From an uncultured Collinsella sp. (GTDB lineage Bacteria; Actinomycetota; Coriobacteriia; Coriobacteriales; Coriobacteriaceae), in NCBI GenBank assembly GCA_959023295.1, contig CAUFBM010000006.1, forward strand, positions 59,348-123,347: a stretch of DNA of 64,000 nucleotides, written 5' to 3'. This document shows positions 1 to 8,385 of this stretch, one piece after another. A model generated the notes under the pieces. That model had not been told where the DNA came from, searched no databases, and was given only the letters and a program-made list of their open reading frames with translations. A program made the translations under genes and the position numbers. Every line of letters starts with the position of its first letter. The stretch's first letter is position 1.

Positions 1-67
1 AGTTGCGGTGAAATACGGGCTAAATTTGCCTAATTCCAGGCAAAACAGTCCGTATTCCACCGCAACT
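1..67. repeat. Inverted repeat at the window edge
   Basis: Two arms of about 18 bases (1-18 and 50-67, AGTTGCGGTG followed by AATACGG) pair with one mismatch. A smaller GCCT/AGGC pairing lies inside. It sits just beyond the rlmKL stop codon, so it could end that transcript, but the flank that would hold a T-tract is outside the window. Confidence 0.5.
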
Positions 68-71
68 TTGT

Positions 72-2639
72 TTATTTGCCCTTGGGCTTGCTGGCGTAGA
101 ACTTCTTCTTTTTTGACTTGCCGGCAGGGGAGGGTTTGCCGTTGCCGCGCGGCCCTCGGTCTCCGGCCTGCGCGTGCGCGGGCACTGCCGCGCGAGGCTT
201 GCGGGCCTCGGGGTTGCGCAGCTCCTCGGTTCGCTCGGCAATCTCCTCGGCGCTAAAGCCGACCTCGGCCATGGCGTCCTCGATGGGCAGGCGGCGCACG
301 ATATAGCAGTGGTGCACCTTCTGGTTGCGCGCGAAGTCCTCGGGAATGGTCTGCGTCGTAATGTCCTCCAGCACGACGCCCGCGCGCGCGAGCTTGCGCG
401 TCTCGGGGCGGAAGCCACGCAGGTTGCAGCTAAAGATGGCGTGGCCGCCCTGTGCGAGCAGGCGCGATACGCCGGCCAAAAGCTCAACATGGTCGCGCTG
501 GACATCCCAGGTGCGGCGGCCCATCTTGGACGAGTTCGAGAACGTGGGCGGGTCGACAAAAATCAGGTCCCAGCGGTTGCGCGTCTGGCGCTGGTCGCGA
601 ATCCAGGCGAGCACGTCATCGCGCACAAAGTGATGCTGCGGGCCAACAAAGCCGTTCTGGCGCATGTTGCGCTCGGCCCAGTCCAGGTAGGTGTTGGAAA
701 GGTCGACCGTCACGGTCTCCTCGACGCCGCCATCGGCCGCGTAGCAGGTGGCAGTGCCGGTGTAGGCAAACAGGTTGAGGAAGCGGCGTGCCTGTTTGGC
801 GTGCTCGCGCACCAGGTTGCGGGTGACGCGGTGATCCAAGAAGATGCCCACATCCAGGTAGTCGTCAAAGTTGACGGCAAAGGTAAGGCCGCCCTCTTCG
901 ATGAGCGGCAGACGACGGCGCGCGATGTTGGCGCGCTCGCCCGATCCGCCCTTGCCGACGCCCTGCTTGCCGTACTGCGAGCCGCCGCGCGAGCGCATGC
1001 GGGCCTTGGCGTGCACGTGCTCGGCCGGAACGTCCAGGATACGCGGCGCGATGGCCAAGATGTCGAGCATGCGGGCCTGGGCCAGTGCGGGGTCGATGGT
1101 CTTAGGTGCGGCGTATTCGGCGATGACGAGCCAGCGGCCCGGCGTCTGCGGGCAGCCCTCGTACAGGTCGATGGCGGCGGAGTAGTCGGGCAGGTCGGCA
1201 TCGTAGACGCGGTAGCAGCTCACGCCCTCGCGCTTTGCCCACTTGCGACGCAGACGGGCGTTCTTACGCAGGCGGTTGGCGAACTGCTCCGACTCGGGGA
1301 TGAGCACGGGCAACGGCTTGCCGTCGCCCAGGTCGAGCGTGGCAGCGGGTTCGGACATGGCGGAAGCGGCGGCTTCATCGTTGACTTCGTTGGCATCCGT
1401 AACCTCGGCCTCGGCATCCGCGCTGGCCGCAGCCTCAAACGCTGCGGCGGCGTGGTCGAGCGAGGGCCAAACCTCAAGAGCCGCCTCCTCGTTATTGGGC
1501 ATGACAGCGATGGAGCGCGCGGGCTCGGCATGGAGCGCGCGGGCCATAAGGCCATCGCGGGTGAGCGCGGCGACCGGTGCCGAAGCGAGCTCGGGCGCAC
1601 GGCGCAGCTCGCCGACCAGCGTCATGGCGTCGTGCATGAGTGAAAGCGGTGTCTCGGTCGTATCCGCGACCACGGCGGCACCGGCGACGGCGCCCGCATG
1701 GTCCAGCACGGTGGCGGGCTTGGCGGCACAAAAGTCGACAAAACGCTTGTAGCCGGCGCACTTGACCATGCGCTCGGCAGTCTTGCGGGCGGCGGGGTCG
1801 ATGTCTACAGCCACGATGCGTGCCTGGCGCTCGCGCGCTGCCGCTTCGCGCTCGCGCGCCTCGGCAAGCAGCTGCTCCCACAGGGCGGCGTCGTGCAGCT
1901 GCCAGCCCTCAAAGCCCCGGCGCTCGCGTGTGGCGCCCGGGGCGCGGTCGGTCAGAATGTTCACGGCTTCCAGCAACAGGCCGCCGCCGGCGCACGAGGC
2001 ATCGATTATCGTGGGAAGGGCTTCATCCTCGTAATCGTCGGCCGTCAACTCGCGCTCGCACAGTGCGGTCCAGCCGACCTGCGCCAGCACCAGGGCGGCG
2101 TAGTCGGGGCGCAGCACGTGCGCGCCCTCGCCGGCGCGGGTCGCTGCGGGCGGCAGGCGTTTGAACAGCGGGTCGCCCGAAAGGTCCAGGCTGATGCTCG
2201 CGCGGCGCTGACGCAGCGAAAGCAGTAGGTGAACATCGGGGTCGGCGGCATCGACGTCGGCGCGACGGCCCGTGGTCTCGGCCAGACGGTCGCACAGCGC
2301 GTCTTTGGCGCGCAGGGCCGAGAAGCGCGTGTTGCGCAGCTGCTCGGTCACGCCGCGGGCGGTGATGGCGATGGTGGCGCCGGGGCGGACGATGCTCTCC
2401 CAGGCGATGTCGTAAACGCTATCGTACAGCTCGTCGGCATCCTGCGCCTCAAAGCGCCCGAGTACCACGAACACACGGCTCGCCAGGCGCGACCACAGGC
2501 ACGCGCGATAGCCTTCTTCGAGCTCGCCCTCAAACGTGGCGCGGCCCTTCAGCCGGCGAACATGCGAAAGCCCGAGGCGTTTAAGCTCATCGGCGAGTGC
2601 GGACTCAAAGCCCTCGGGGCAGCTTGCGTAAAATTCCAT
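72..2639 (-). CDS. rlmKL: RlmKL-type dual 23S rRNA methyltransferase, N-terminal catalytic half degenerate
   Basis: 855 residues. In this family the N-terminal half (THUMP plus RlmL methyltransferase) makes m2G2445 and the C-terminal half (RlmK) makes m7G2069 of 23S rRNA. The THUMP-like region is about residues 1-165. The RlmL SAM motif reads DASCAGGG (213-220) instead of the usual D-P-F-C-G-S-G-T, and no NPPY motif follows. An Ala/Glu-rich linker occupies about 395-440. The RlmK half looks intact, with NLFAYTGT and FVDPPTFSNS motifs. The C-terminus is a basic Lys-rich tail. The fold assignment is firm, but RlmL activity is doubtful. The gene is divergent from the HAD gene. Confidence 0.88.
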   Translation of the reverse strand: MEFYASCPEGFESALADELKRLGLSHVRRLKGRATFEGELEEGYRACLWSRLASRVFVVLGRFEAQDADELYDSVYDIAWESIVRPGATIAITARGVTEQLRNTRFSALRAKDALCDRLAETTGRRADVDAADPDVHLLLSLRQRRASISLDLSGDPLFKRLPPAATRAGEGAHVLRPDYAALVLAQVGWTALCERELTADDYEDEALPTIIDASCAGGGLLLEAVNILTDRAPGATRERRGFEGWQLHDAALWEQLLAEAREREAAARERQARIVAVDIDPAARKTAERMVKCAGYKRFVDFCAAKPATVLDHAGAVAGAAVVADTTETPLSLMHDAMTLVGELRRAPELASAPVAALTRDGLMARALHAEPARSIAVMPNNEEAALEVWPSLDHAAAAFEAAASADAEAEVTDANEVNDEAAASAMSEPAATLDLGDGKPLPVLIPESEQFANRLRKNARLRRKWAKREGVSCYRVYDADLPDYSAAIDLYEGCPQTPGRWLVIAEYAAPKTIDPALAQARMLDILAIAPRILDVPAEHVHAKARMRSRGGSQYGKQGVGKGGSGERANIARRRLPLIEEGGLTFAVNFDDYLDVGIFLDHRVTRNLVREHAKQARRFLNLFAYTGTATCYAADGGVEETVTVDLSNTYLDWAERNMRQNGFVGPQHHFVRDDVLAWIRDQRQTRNRWDLIFVDPPTFSNSSKMGRRTWDVQRDHVELLAGVSRLLAQGGHAIFSCNLRGFRPETRKLARAGVVLEDITTQTIPEDFARNQKVHHCYIVRRLPIEDAMAEVGFSAEEIAERTEELRNPEARKPRAAVPAHAQAGDRGPRGNGKPSPAGKSKKKKFYASKPKGK

Positions 2640-2714
2640 GGGTGACCTCTCTGGTTGCGTCGCTCCATTATATGATGGATGCTTCGTTTACTCTCGCCCC
2701 TGAAAGGAACCCAT

Positions 2715-3542
2715 ATGATTGATGCGTGCCCCGATTCCGCCGTGCTCTTTTTTGACGTGGACGGCACGCTGACGTCGTTCGATCCCGACAACATGACCGA
2801 CAAGGACTTTTCGGCGGTTCACCCCTCGCAGGCGGTCGTTGAGGCGTTTCATCGTCTGCGCGACGCGGGACACCAGGCATTTATCTGCACGGGTCGTCCC
2901 TTGTGGCTGATTGCCGATGGCCTGCGCGCGCTGAACCCGGCGGGTGTCGTTGCCATGGCGGGAGCGACGCTCGAGGTCGAGGGCCGCGTGGTGCATGAGG
3001 ACTGCTTTGACGAGGACGTTATCGAGGAGCTTGCACGTCGTATGGCCGCGGCAGGGATTGAGGCCTTTTTCGAGACCAACGTGGCTACTTTTGCCCTGGA
3101 ACCCGCGGGTGTTGAGCAGTCGTCTCTGATTGGCACTTCTGTGGTGCACAGCACCGAGGAAATGCGCGTCGACGGCCGTCTGCGCGTGGGCAAGGTAGGC
3201 ATCGTCGCGAGCGACCTGGCTCGCGTAGCCAACGATGATGGCTTTATCGATCGCGAGTTTGAGCTGTGCAACACCGGTGGTCAGAATCGCGAGCTGAGCC
3301 CCAAGGGCATCGACAAGGGCGTGGGCGTGGCGCGAGCGCTGGAATACCTGGGTCGCACCGGCAACGCACGCACCTTTGGCTTCGGCGATTCGGGTAACGA
3401 CCTGGGCATGCTCGCTGCGGTCGAGACGGCTGTCGCCATGGGCAACGCCATGCCTGAGGTCAAGGCGGTCGCCGACTACGTGACCGACGATGTCGCACAC
3501 GACGGCACCGTCACAGCGATGCAGCATTTCGGCCTCATCTAA
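2715..3542 (+). CDS. HAD superfamily (Cof-type) phosphatase
   Basis: 275 residues. Motif I is DVDGT (residues 14-18, nucleophile Asp14) and the C-terminal metal-binding motif is GDSGND; the large cap between them is typical of Cof/YbiV sugar-phosphate phosphatases. I chose the ATG at 2715 because AAAGGA lies just upstream; an in-frame ATG at 2679 would add 12 residues without a good ribosome site. The substrate cannot be read from sequence, although phosphorylated sugars are usual for the family. Confidence 0.88.
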   Translation: MIDACPDSAVLFFDVDGTLTSFDPDNMTDKDFSAVHPSQAVVEAFHRLRDAGHQAFICTGRPLWLIADGLRALNPAGVVAMAGATLEVEGRVVHEDCFDEDVIEELARRMAAAGIEAFFETNVATFALEPAGVEQSSLIGTSVVHSTEEMRVDGRLRVGKVGIVASDLARVANDDGFIDREFELCNTGGQNRELSPKGIDKGVGVARALEYLGRTGNARTFGFGDSGNDLGMLAAVETAVAMGNAMPEVKAVADYVTDDVAHDGTVTAMQHFGLI

Positions 3543-3735
3543 TGAATCCCGCGTTCTGACGTTTGCTCAAACTGCGACTCTTTGCTTTTGCATGCTCAAT
3601 CGATTTATCAATCCAAACACTGAGGTGTTTATACCGTTCGCCGAGAAGATAAAAAACCGCAGTTCACGCCTTGATAAACGTAGGTAAAGTGTTTAGCAGT
3701 TTATCGGCCGTATGCTAACGAAAGGAATCAGGCAG

Positions 3736-4440
3736 ATGGCAATCAAGGTGTTCGCTGACGGTGCAAACCTCGAAGGCATGCTCGACATGTACGAGAACGG
3801 CAACGTTCAGGGTTTCACGACCAACCCGTCCCTTATGAAGAAGGGCGGCGTGATGGATTACCGCGCGTTTGCCAAAGAGGTCCTGGCTCACATCACCGAT
3901 GTGTCCGTCTCGTTTGAGGTCTTTGCCGACGACGTCGAGACCATGGAGGTCGAGGCCCGCGAGATCGCTACCTGGGCCGAGAACGTCTACGTCAAAATTC
4001 CGTGCGTGACCACCAAGGGCGAGTCCACCGCCGAGCTGGTCCGCAAGCTTTCCGCCGACGGCATCAAGGTCAACGTCACTACCATCTTTACGCCTACGCA
4101 GGTCGATGAGATGGTCGAAGCCGTTGACGCCGAGACGCCGTCCATCATCTCGCTCTTTGCCGGCCGCATCGCCGACACCGGCGTCGACCCCATTCCGTTT
4201 ATGACGGAGTCGGTTAAGAAGGCCGCCGCCAAGCCCAACTGTGAGGTCCTGTGGGCGTCCACGCGCGAGCTCATCAACATTTACCAGGCCGAGGCCTGCG
4301 GTTGCCAGATCATTACGGTGCCCAACAGCATCCTGGCCAAGCGGAAGAACATCGGTCGCGACCCGTACGAGGTCTCGCTCGACACCGTGCGCGGCTTTAC
4401 CAAGGATATCGCCGCTTTGGGCTTCCATATCCTGCCGTAA
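3736..4440 (+). CDS. Transaldolase-like protein (short TalC/FSA class)
   Basis: 234 residues, the length of the decameric short transaldolase/fructose-6-phosphate aldolase group. TTNPSL lies near residue 28 and the Schiff-base lysine is in VYVKIP (Lys87). It would act in the non-oxidative pentose phosphate pathway, or in aldol cleavage of fructose 6-phosphate; sequence alone does not separate the two. The ATG at 3736 is preceded by AAAGGA. It appears monocistronic, with a terminator at 4591. Confidence 0.88.
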   Translation: MAIKVFADGANLEGMLDMYENGNVQGFTTNPSLMKKGGVMDYRAFAKEVLAHITDVSVSFEVFADDVETMEVEAREIATWAENVYVKIPCVTTKGESTAELVRKLSADGIKVNVTTIFTPTQVDEMVEAVDAETPSIISLFAGRIADTGVDPIPFMTESVKKAAAKPNCEVLWASTRELINIYQAEACGCQIITVPNSILAKRKNIGRDPYEVSLDTVRGFTKDIAALGFHILP

Positions 4441-4470
4441 CGCGAACACTGGCTACGCCGCGGGCTGTTC

Positions 4471-4542
4471 GCCCCGACCTTTCCTTTCCCTATCGCTCAC
4501 GCGCTTCGCGAGGGTCGTGCTAGGCAAAGGAAAGGCCGGGGC
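4471..4542. repeat. Long inverted repeat downstream of the transaldolase gene
   Basis: Arms 4471-4487 and 4526-4542 pair over 17 bases with one mismatch, around a 38-base loop that itself contains a CTCACGCGCTTCGCGAG imperfect palindrome. There is no T-tract after it, so it is probably a repeat element or mRNA-stabilising hairpin. No gene is visible between 4441 and 4707. Confidence 0.6.
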
Positions 4543-4590
4543 TGCCGACACGAACTTGCCGGTAGGTTCTGAGCTGAATAAGACTTGGCT

Positions 4591-4626
4591 GGTGCTGCCT
4601 CTTTGATGGGGCGGCACCATTTTTGT
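4591..4626 (+). terminator. Rho-independent terminator after the transaldolase gene
   Basis: GGTGCTGCC pairs with GGCGGCACC, with one internal mismatch, and is followed by ATTTTTG. Confidence 0.75.
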
Positions 4627-4707
4627 TGCGGTATTTGCAGGTTGCTCCCATTGGGTGAGAAAAACTTGCAAGTTCGACGATGGGCAGCGGTGGTTCGTCC
4701 TTTGCTG

Positions 4708-6855
4708 TTACTTTCCCTGCACCATGGTGAGCGAGATCTTCTTGCGGTCGCGATCGACCTTCTCGACCCACACCTTCACCGTGTCGCCGACGCGCACGAC
4801 ATCACTCGGGTGCTTGACGAAGCGGTTAGCCAGCTTGGAGATGTGCACGAGGCCGTCCTGGTGCACGCCCACGTCGACGAACGCGCCAAAGTCGACGACG
4901 TTGCGCACCGTGCCCTTGAGCTCCATGCCGGGCTCCAGGTCGTCGATGGAAAGCGCTGAGCGGCTAAAGACCACCTCGGGCGCGTCGTCGCGCGGGTCGC
5001 GGCCGGGCTTTTTGAGCTCGTTGACGATGTCGATGAGCGTGAGGGTGCCGCAGTCCAGGTCGCTTGCCAGCGCCGAGATACTGCCCAGGCGGCGCTCGAT
5101 GTCGGGCACGCCGCCGCGGCTGAGCTCGCTTGCCGCAACGCCGGCGCGCTCCAGGACGGCCGTGGCTACCTCGTAGCTCTCGGGGTGGACGCTTGTCGCG
5201 TCGAGTGGGTTCTTGCCGCCGCTAATGCGCAGGAAACCCGCGGCGTTCAGGTATGCCTTGGGTCCCAGCTTGGGGACCTTCTTAAGCTGGCGGCGATCGG
5301 TAAAGGCGCCGTTTTCCTCGCGGTAGGCCACGATGTTTTTGGCCACGCTCGGCGTAATACCCGATACGTATCCCAACAGGCTCGCGCTCGCGGTGTTGAC
5401 GTCGACGCCCACGCGGTTGACGACGTCTTCCACCACGTGGCCCAGGGTGCGCGAGAGTTCGGCCTGGTCAAGGTCGTGCTGGTATTGGCCAACGCCGATG
5501 GACTGGGGCGGAATCTTGACGAGCTCTGCCAGTGGGTCTTGCAGGCGGCGGCCCAGGCTCATGGCGCCACGCACGGTGACGTCCAGGTCGGGATATTCCT
5601 GGCTGGCGAGCTCGGAGGCGGAGTACACCGACGCGCCGGCCTCGTTGACGATGGTGTAGCGAAGGCTGGGCGCCTGCTCGGCAATGAACTCCGAGACGAC
5701 TTCCTCGGTCTCGCGGCTGGCGGTGCCGTTGCCGATGACGATGGTGTTGACGCCGTCCTTCTTGACGAGGCGGGCAAGCTCGCGCTTGGTGCCGGCGACG
5801 TCGTGGCGCGGCTTGGTGGGGTAGACCACGCCGTGGTCGAGTAGCTTGCCGGTCTCGTCCATGACGGCGACCTTGCAGCCGGTGCGGTAGCCCGGATCGA
5901 GCGCGAGCACGCGGGCGCCGCGCACGGGGCGTGCCGAGAGCAAGCCCTCAAGGTTCTTGGCAAAGACGTTGATGGCCTCGGTCTGGGCGCGAACGGTGAG
6001 TTTGGCGCGGGCCTCGCGCTCCAGCGAGGGGGCCATGAGGCGCTTGTAGCCGTCGGCGATGGCGGCATCGAAGACGGGCGCGAAGACACCCTGGCGTCGG
6101 GGCCAACGGCTGCCGAGGCGTGCCGTGGCGGCGGCGCCGTCGACGTTCACGCGCACGCGGAGCTTGCCCTCGCGCTCGCCGCGGTCGATAGCCAGCACGC
6201 GGTGGTTGGGTATACGGCGCAGCGGCTCGTCAAAGTTGTAGTAGGGCTCGTAGGGGGTCTTCTCGGCGGGGTCTGTGGCTTCGACGACGATATCGGCGGT
6301 GTTCTGCGTAAAGGCGCGCAGGTCGGCGACGTTCTCGGGGTCCTCGGCCACCGTCTCGGCCACGATGTCCGCCGCCCCGGCGAGCGCCTTTTCGGGCGTG
6401 TCGAAGCCGGCTTTCTCGTTGACGTATGCCGCGGCGGCGTCGAGTGCGCTGCCCTTGGCCGAAGCCTGCATGATGATCATGTTGGCGAGTGGCTCCAGGC
6501 CTGCCTCGCGGGCCTTCTGCGCGCGGGTCATGCGCTTTTTGCGGTAGGGCTTGTAGAGGTCCTCGACACGCTGGAGCTGCGTGGCCTCGCGAATCTGTTG
6601 CTCGAGCTCGGGCGTGAGCTTGCCCTGGGCGTCGATGAGCAGAATGACGTCCTCTTTACGTTGCTCAAGATTGCGCAGGTAGGACAGGCGCTCGTCGAGC
6701 GCGCGCAGGGCAACGTCGTCCATGCCGCCCGTGGCTTCTTTGCGGTAGCGCGAGATAAAGGGGATGGTGTTGCCCTCGTCGATGAGCTTGACGGCTGCCT
6801 CGATGTTGTCAGCCTTAAGGTTGAGCTCGCGGGCGAGCTGGGCGATAAGATCCAT
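4708..6855 (-). CDS. tex: Tex-family RNA-binding protein with C-terminal S1 domain
   Basis: 715 residues. The order of parts matches Tex: an N-terminal helical region, a YqgF-like RNase H fold starting near the RVLALDPGYRTG motif, helix-hairpin-helix repeats (VGVDVNTAS, VAYREENG), and a C-terminal S1 domain (GTVRNVVDFGAFVDVG). Tex proteins bind nucleic acid and influence transcription and RNA turnover in the cytoplasm; a precise substrate is not established. The start at 6855 has AAGGAG upstream; an in-frame start at 6909 would add 18 atypical residues. Single gene, convergent with the transaldolase gene. Confidence 0.93.
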   Translation of the reverse strand: MDLIAQLARELNLKADNIEAAVKLIDEGNTIPFISRYRKEATGGMDDVALRALDERLSYLRNLEQRKEDVILLIDAQGKLTPELEQQIREATQLQRVEDLYKPYRKKRMTRAQKAREAGLEPLANMIIMQASAKGSALDAAAAYVNEKAGFDTPEKALAGAADIVAETVAEDPENVADLRAFTQNTADIVVEATDPAEKTPYEPYYNFDEPLRRIPNHRVLAIDRGEREGKLRVRVNVDGAAATARLGSRWPRRQGVFAPVFDAAIADGYKRLMAPSLEREARAKLTVRAQTEAINVFAKNLEGLLSARPVRGARVLALDPGYRTGCKVAVMDETGKLLDHGVVYPTKPRHDVAGTKRELARLVKKDGVNTIVIGNGTASRETEEVVSEFIAEQAPSLRYTIVNEAGASVYSASELASQEYPDLDVTVRGAMSLGRRLQDPLAELVKIPPQSIGVGQYQHDLDQAELSRTLGHVVEDVVNRVGVDVNTASASLLGYVSGITPSVAKNIVAYREENGAFTDRRQLKKVPKLGPKAYLNAAGFLRISGGKNPLDATSVHPESYEVATAVLERAGVAASELSRGGVPDIERRLGSISALASDLDCGTLTLIDIVNELKKPGRDPRDDAPEVVFSRSALSIDDLEPGMELKGTVRNVVDFGAFVDVGVHQDGLVHISKLANRFVKHPSDVVRVGDTVKVWVEKVDRDRKKISLTMVQGK

Positions 6856-6947
6856 GGGACTCCTTGCGTTTGAGGTGCGTTTGCAGCGCGGAGCTACCAA
6901 GGATACCACCTGCCACTTCGCTCAAAAAAGACCGTTTTGGCGCGGAA

Positions 6948-7105
6948 CCACGAAAGCGGCCTATCTACTACGTTTGAACCGTGTGGGTCGACCATCCCCT
7001 GGTTTTCCGAAAATGCGCAACCCGTCTACCTGCGGTTTTTATTTCGCGAAATTCGGTATGGATGAGGGTGATTGGTTAAACGTAGTAGATAGGCACATTT
7101 CGTGG
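6948..7105. repeat. Family B long inverted-repeat element, copy 1
   Basis: Arms 6948-6975 and 7078-7105 form an 8-bp plus 17-bp stem split by a symmetric 3-base internal loop. They enclose a 102-base core. Core positions 7002-7039 match 30 of 38 bases in the copy at 16543-16580 (both end CTGCGGTTTT). The arms of the two copies differ over most of their length, yet each copy's arms pair with each other. The 420-base gap between tex and the next gene (6856-7275) holds this element, the terminator at 7172 and nothing else I recognise. Confidence 0.75.
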
Positions 7106-7171
7106 CGAACGAATCAAGCTGAGGTGCAAAAAGTCCCCCGTCCCAGAAAAATCATTGGCAACGTAGCAAAA

Positions 7172-7203
7172 TGCCCCGCGGGCAGGAGGCTGCTCGCGGG
7201 GCA
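7172..7203 (-). terminator. Terminator of the SDR-MFS-oxidoreductase operon
   Basis: TGCCCCGCG pairs with CGCGGGGCA. On the minus strand the stem is followed by TTTTG. It lies 73 bases beyond the oxidoreductase stop codon. Confidence 0.7.
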
Positions 7204-7275
7204 AAGAAGAGGGGCTTATTTGTGGCGGACCGAGGGACTCGGCATGGGGTTTCTGCCGCGGCCGCTCTCAAGGCA

Positions 7276-8316
7276 TTACAGCTCGACGAGCTGGCCGGTC
7301 TCGGCGGCCTCCTTGATGGCGTTGAGAAGCGTGAGCGTCTTGACGTTGTCGGCGGGGGTCACGACGGGCTTGACCTCGCGGCGGACGACCTTCACAAAGT
7401 GCTTGAGCTGCATCTTGTGCGGCAGCGCCGGGTCGACGGCCGGAATCTCCATCTGCAGCGGCTTGTGCCAGTTGGAGGCGCCGTCGTAGGAGAACTGGTG
7501 CAGGCGGGGCAGCGAAAGGGCGCCCAAGGTTCCGCCGATAAAGTAGGCGTCAGCGTCGAAGGGGCGATACTGCGGATCCTCGCGAGCGGTTGCCTCCCAG
7601 TTCCAGGGGCTGGCGGTGGCGTCGGAGATGGTCATGCTTGCGAGCGCGCCATCGGCAAAACGGACGTTGACCACGGCGGAGTCCTCGGTCTCAAAACCGC
7701 GGGCGGCGCTGGACTGCATGCCCTGGACGGCAACGGGCTCGCCCAGCAGGTAGCGGAGCAGGTCGACGTCGTGCACCAGGTTGACCAGGATCGGGCCGGC
7801 ACCCTTCTTGCGGCGCCACTCGACATCGAAGTACTCGTCATTCTTATAGATCATATAGTGGAAGCTCGACACGGTGAGCTTGCCCAGCTCGCCGGACTCG
7901 ATGATCTCCTTGGCCTTGTTGACGAAGGGGTTGTGACGACGGTGCTGACCCACGAGCACGGGCACGCCGGCGGTCTCGGCCTCGGCGGCGAAGGCCTGGG
8001 CATCCTCGAGGTCGTTGGAGATCGGCTTTTCGACCAGCGGCACGATGTTGCGCTTGATGGCCTCGCGGGCAACGCCCAGGTGCAGGTCGTTGGGGGTGGC
8101 GATGATGACGGCCTCGGGCTTGGCCTCGTCCATCATCTGGGCGGGATCGGTGTAAAACGGCACGCCGGCGGCCTCGGCCGTGGCGCGGGCGCCCTCAAAG
8201 GCGTCGGCGATGGCGACGAGTTCGGCCTCGGGCTCCTCGGTGACAAAGCGGATGTGGTTGCGGCCCATGGCGCCGGCGCCGATAACGGCAATGCGGACGG
8301 GGTTGAGCTCAGACAT
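7276..8316 (-). CDS. Gfo/Idh/MocA-family NAD(P)-dependent oxidoreductase
   Basis: 346 residues. The N-terminal Rossmann fold has GAGAMG (13-18), and the family signature EKP is at 96-98 (VEKPIS). The C-terminal half is the alpha/beta domain that binds the sugar or cyclitol substrate. Closest in style to inositol and scyllo-inositol dehydrogenases, but the substrate is not determinable here. It is the last gene of a minus-strand set with an OFA-type transporter and an SDR dehydrogenase, so it probably performs one of two successive redox steps on an imported compound (inference). Confidence 0.88.
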   Translation of the reverse strand: MSELNPVRIAVIGAGAMGRNHIRFVTEEPEAELVAIADAFEGARATAEAAGVPFYTDPAQMMDEAKPEAVIIATPNDLHLGVAREAIKRNIVPLVEKPISNDLEDAQAFAAEAETAGVPVLVGQHRRHNPFVNKAKEIIESGELGKLTVSSFHYMIYKNDEYFDVEWRRKKGAGPILVNLVHDVDLLRYLLGEPVAVQGMQSSAARGFETEDSAVVNVRFADGALASMTISDATASPWNWEATAREDPQYRPFDADAYFIGGTLGALSLPRLHQFSYDGASNWHKPLQMEIPAVDPALPHKMQLKHFVKVVRREVKPVVTPADNVKTLTLLNAIKEAAETGQLVEL

Positions 8317-8346
8317 TTCGACTCCTTAATACTGGTGACCGGTGGA

Positions 8347-8377
8347 ATGCGACAAAGGGGCTGTCCCTTTGTCGCAT
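8347..8377. repeat. GGGAC-type palindromic repeat between two operon genes
   Basis: Arms 8347-8359 and 8365-8377 (ATGCGACAAAGGG and its complement) pair perfectly around GCTGT. Near copies lie at 35615 and 35745. It sits in the 69-base gap between the transporter and oxidoreductase genes and may attenuate read-through or protect the upstream mRNA. Confidence 0.75.
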
Positions 8378-8385
8378 CGGTAGAA

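Noticed and set aside
174..1643. Long plus-strand reading frame opposite rlmKL
   Set aside because: It is a mirror frame in high-GC DNA; the minus frame has clear RlmK motifs and the plus frame has none.
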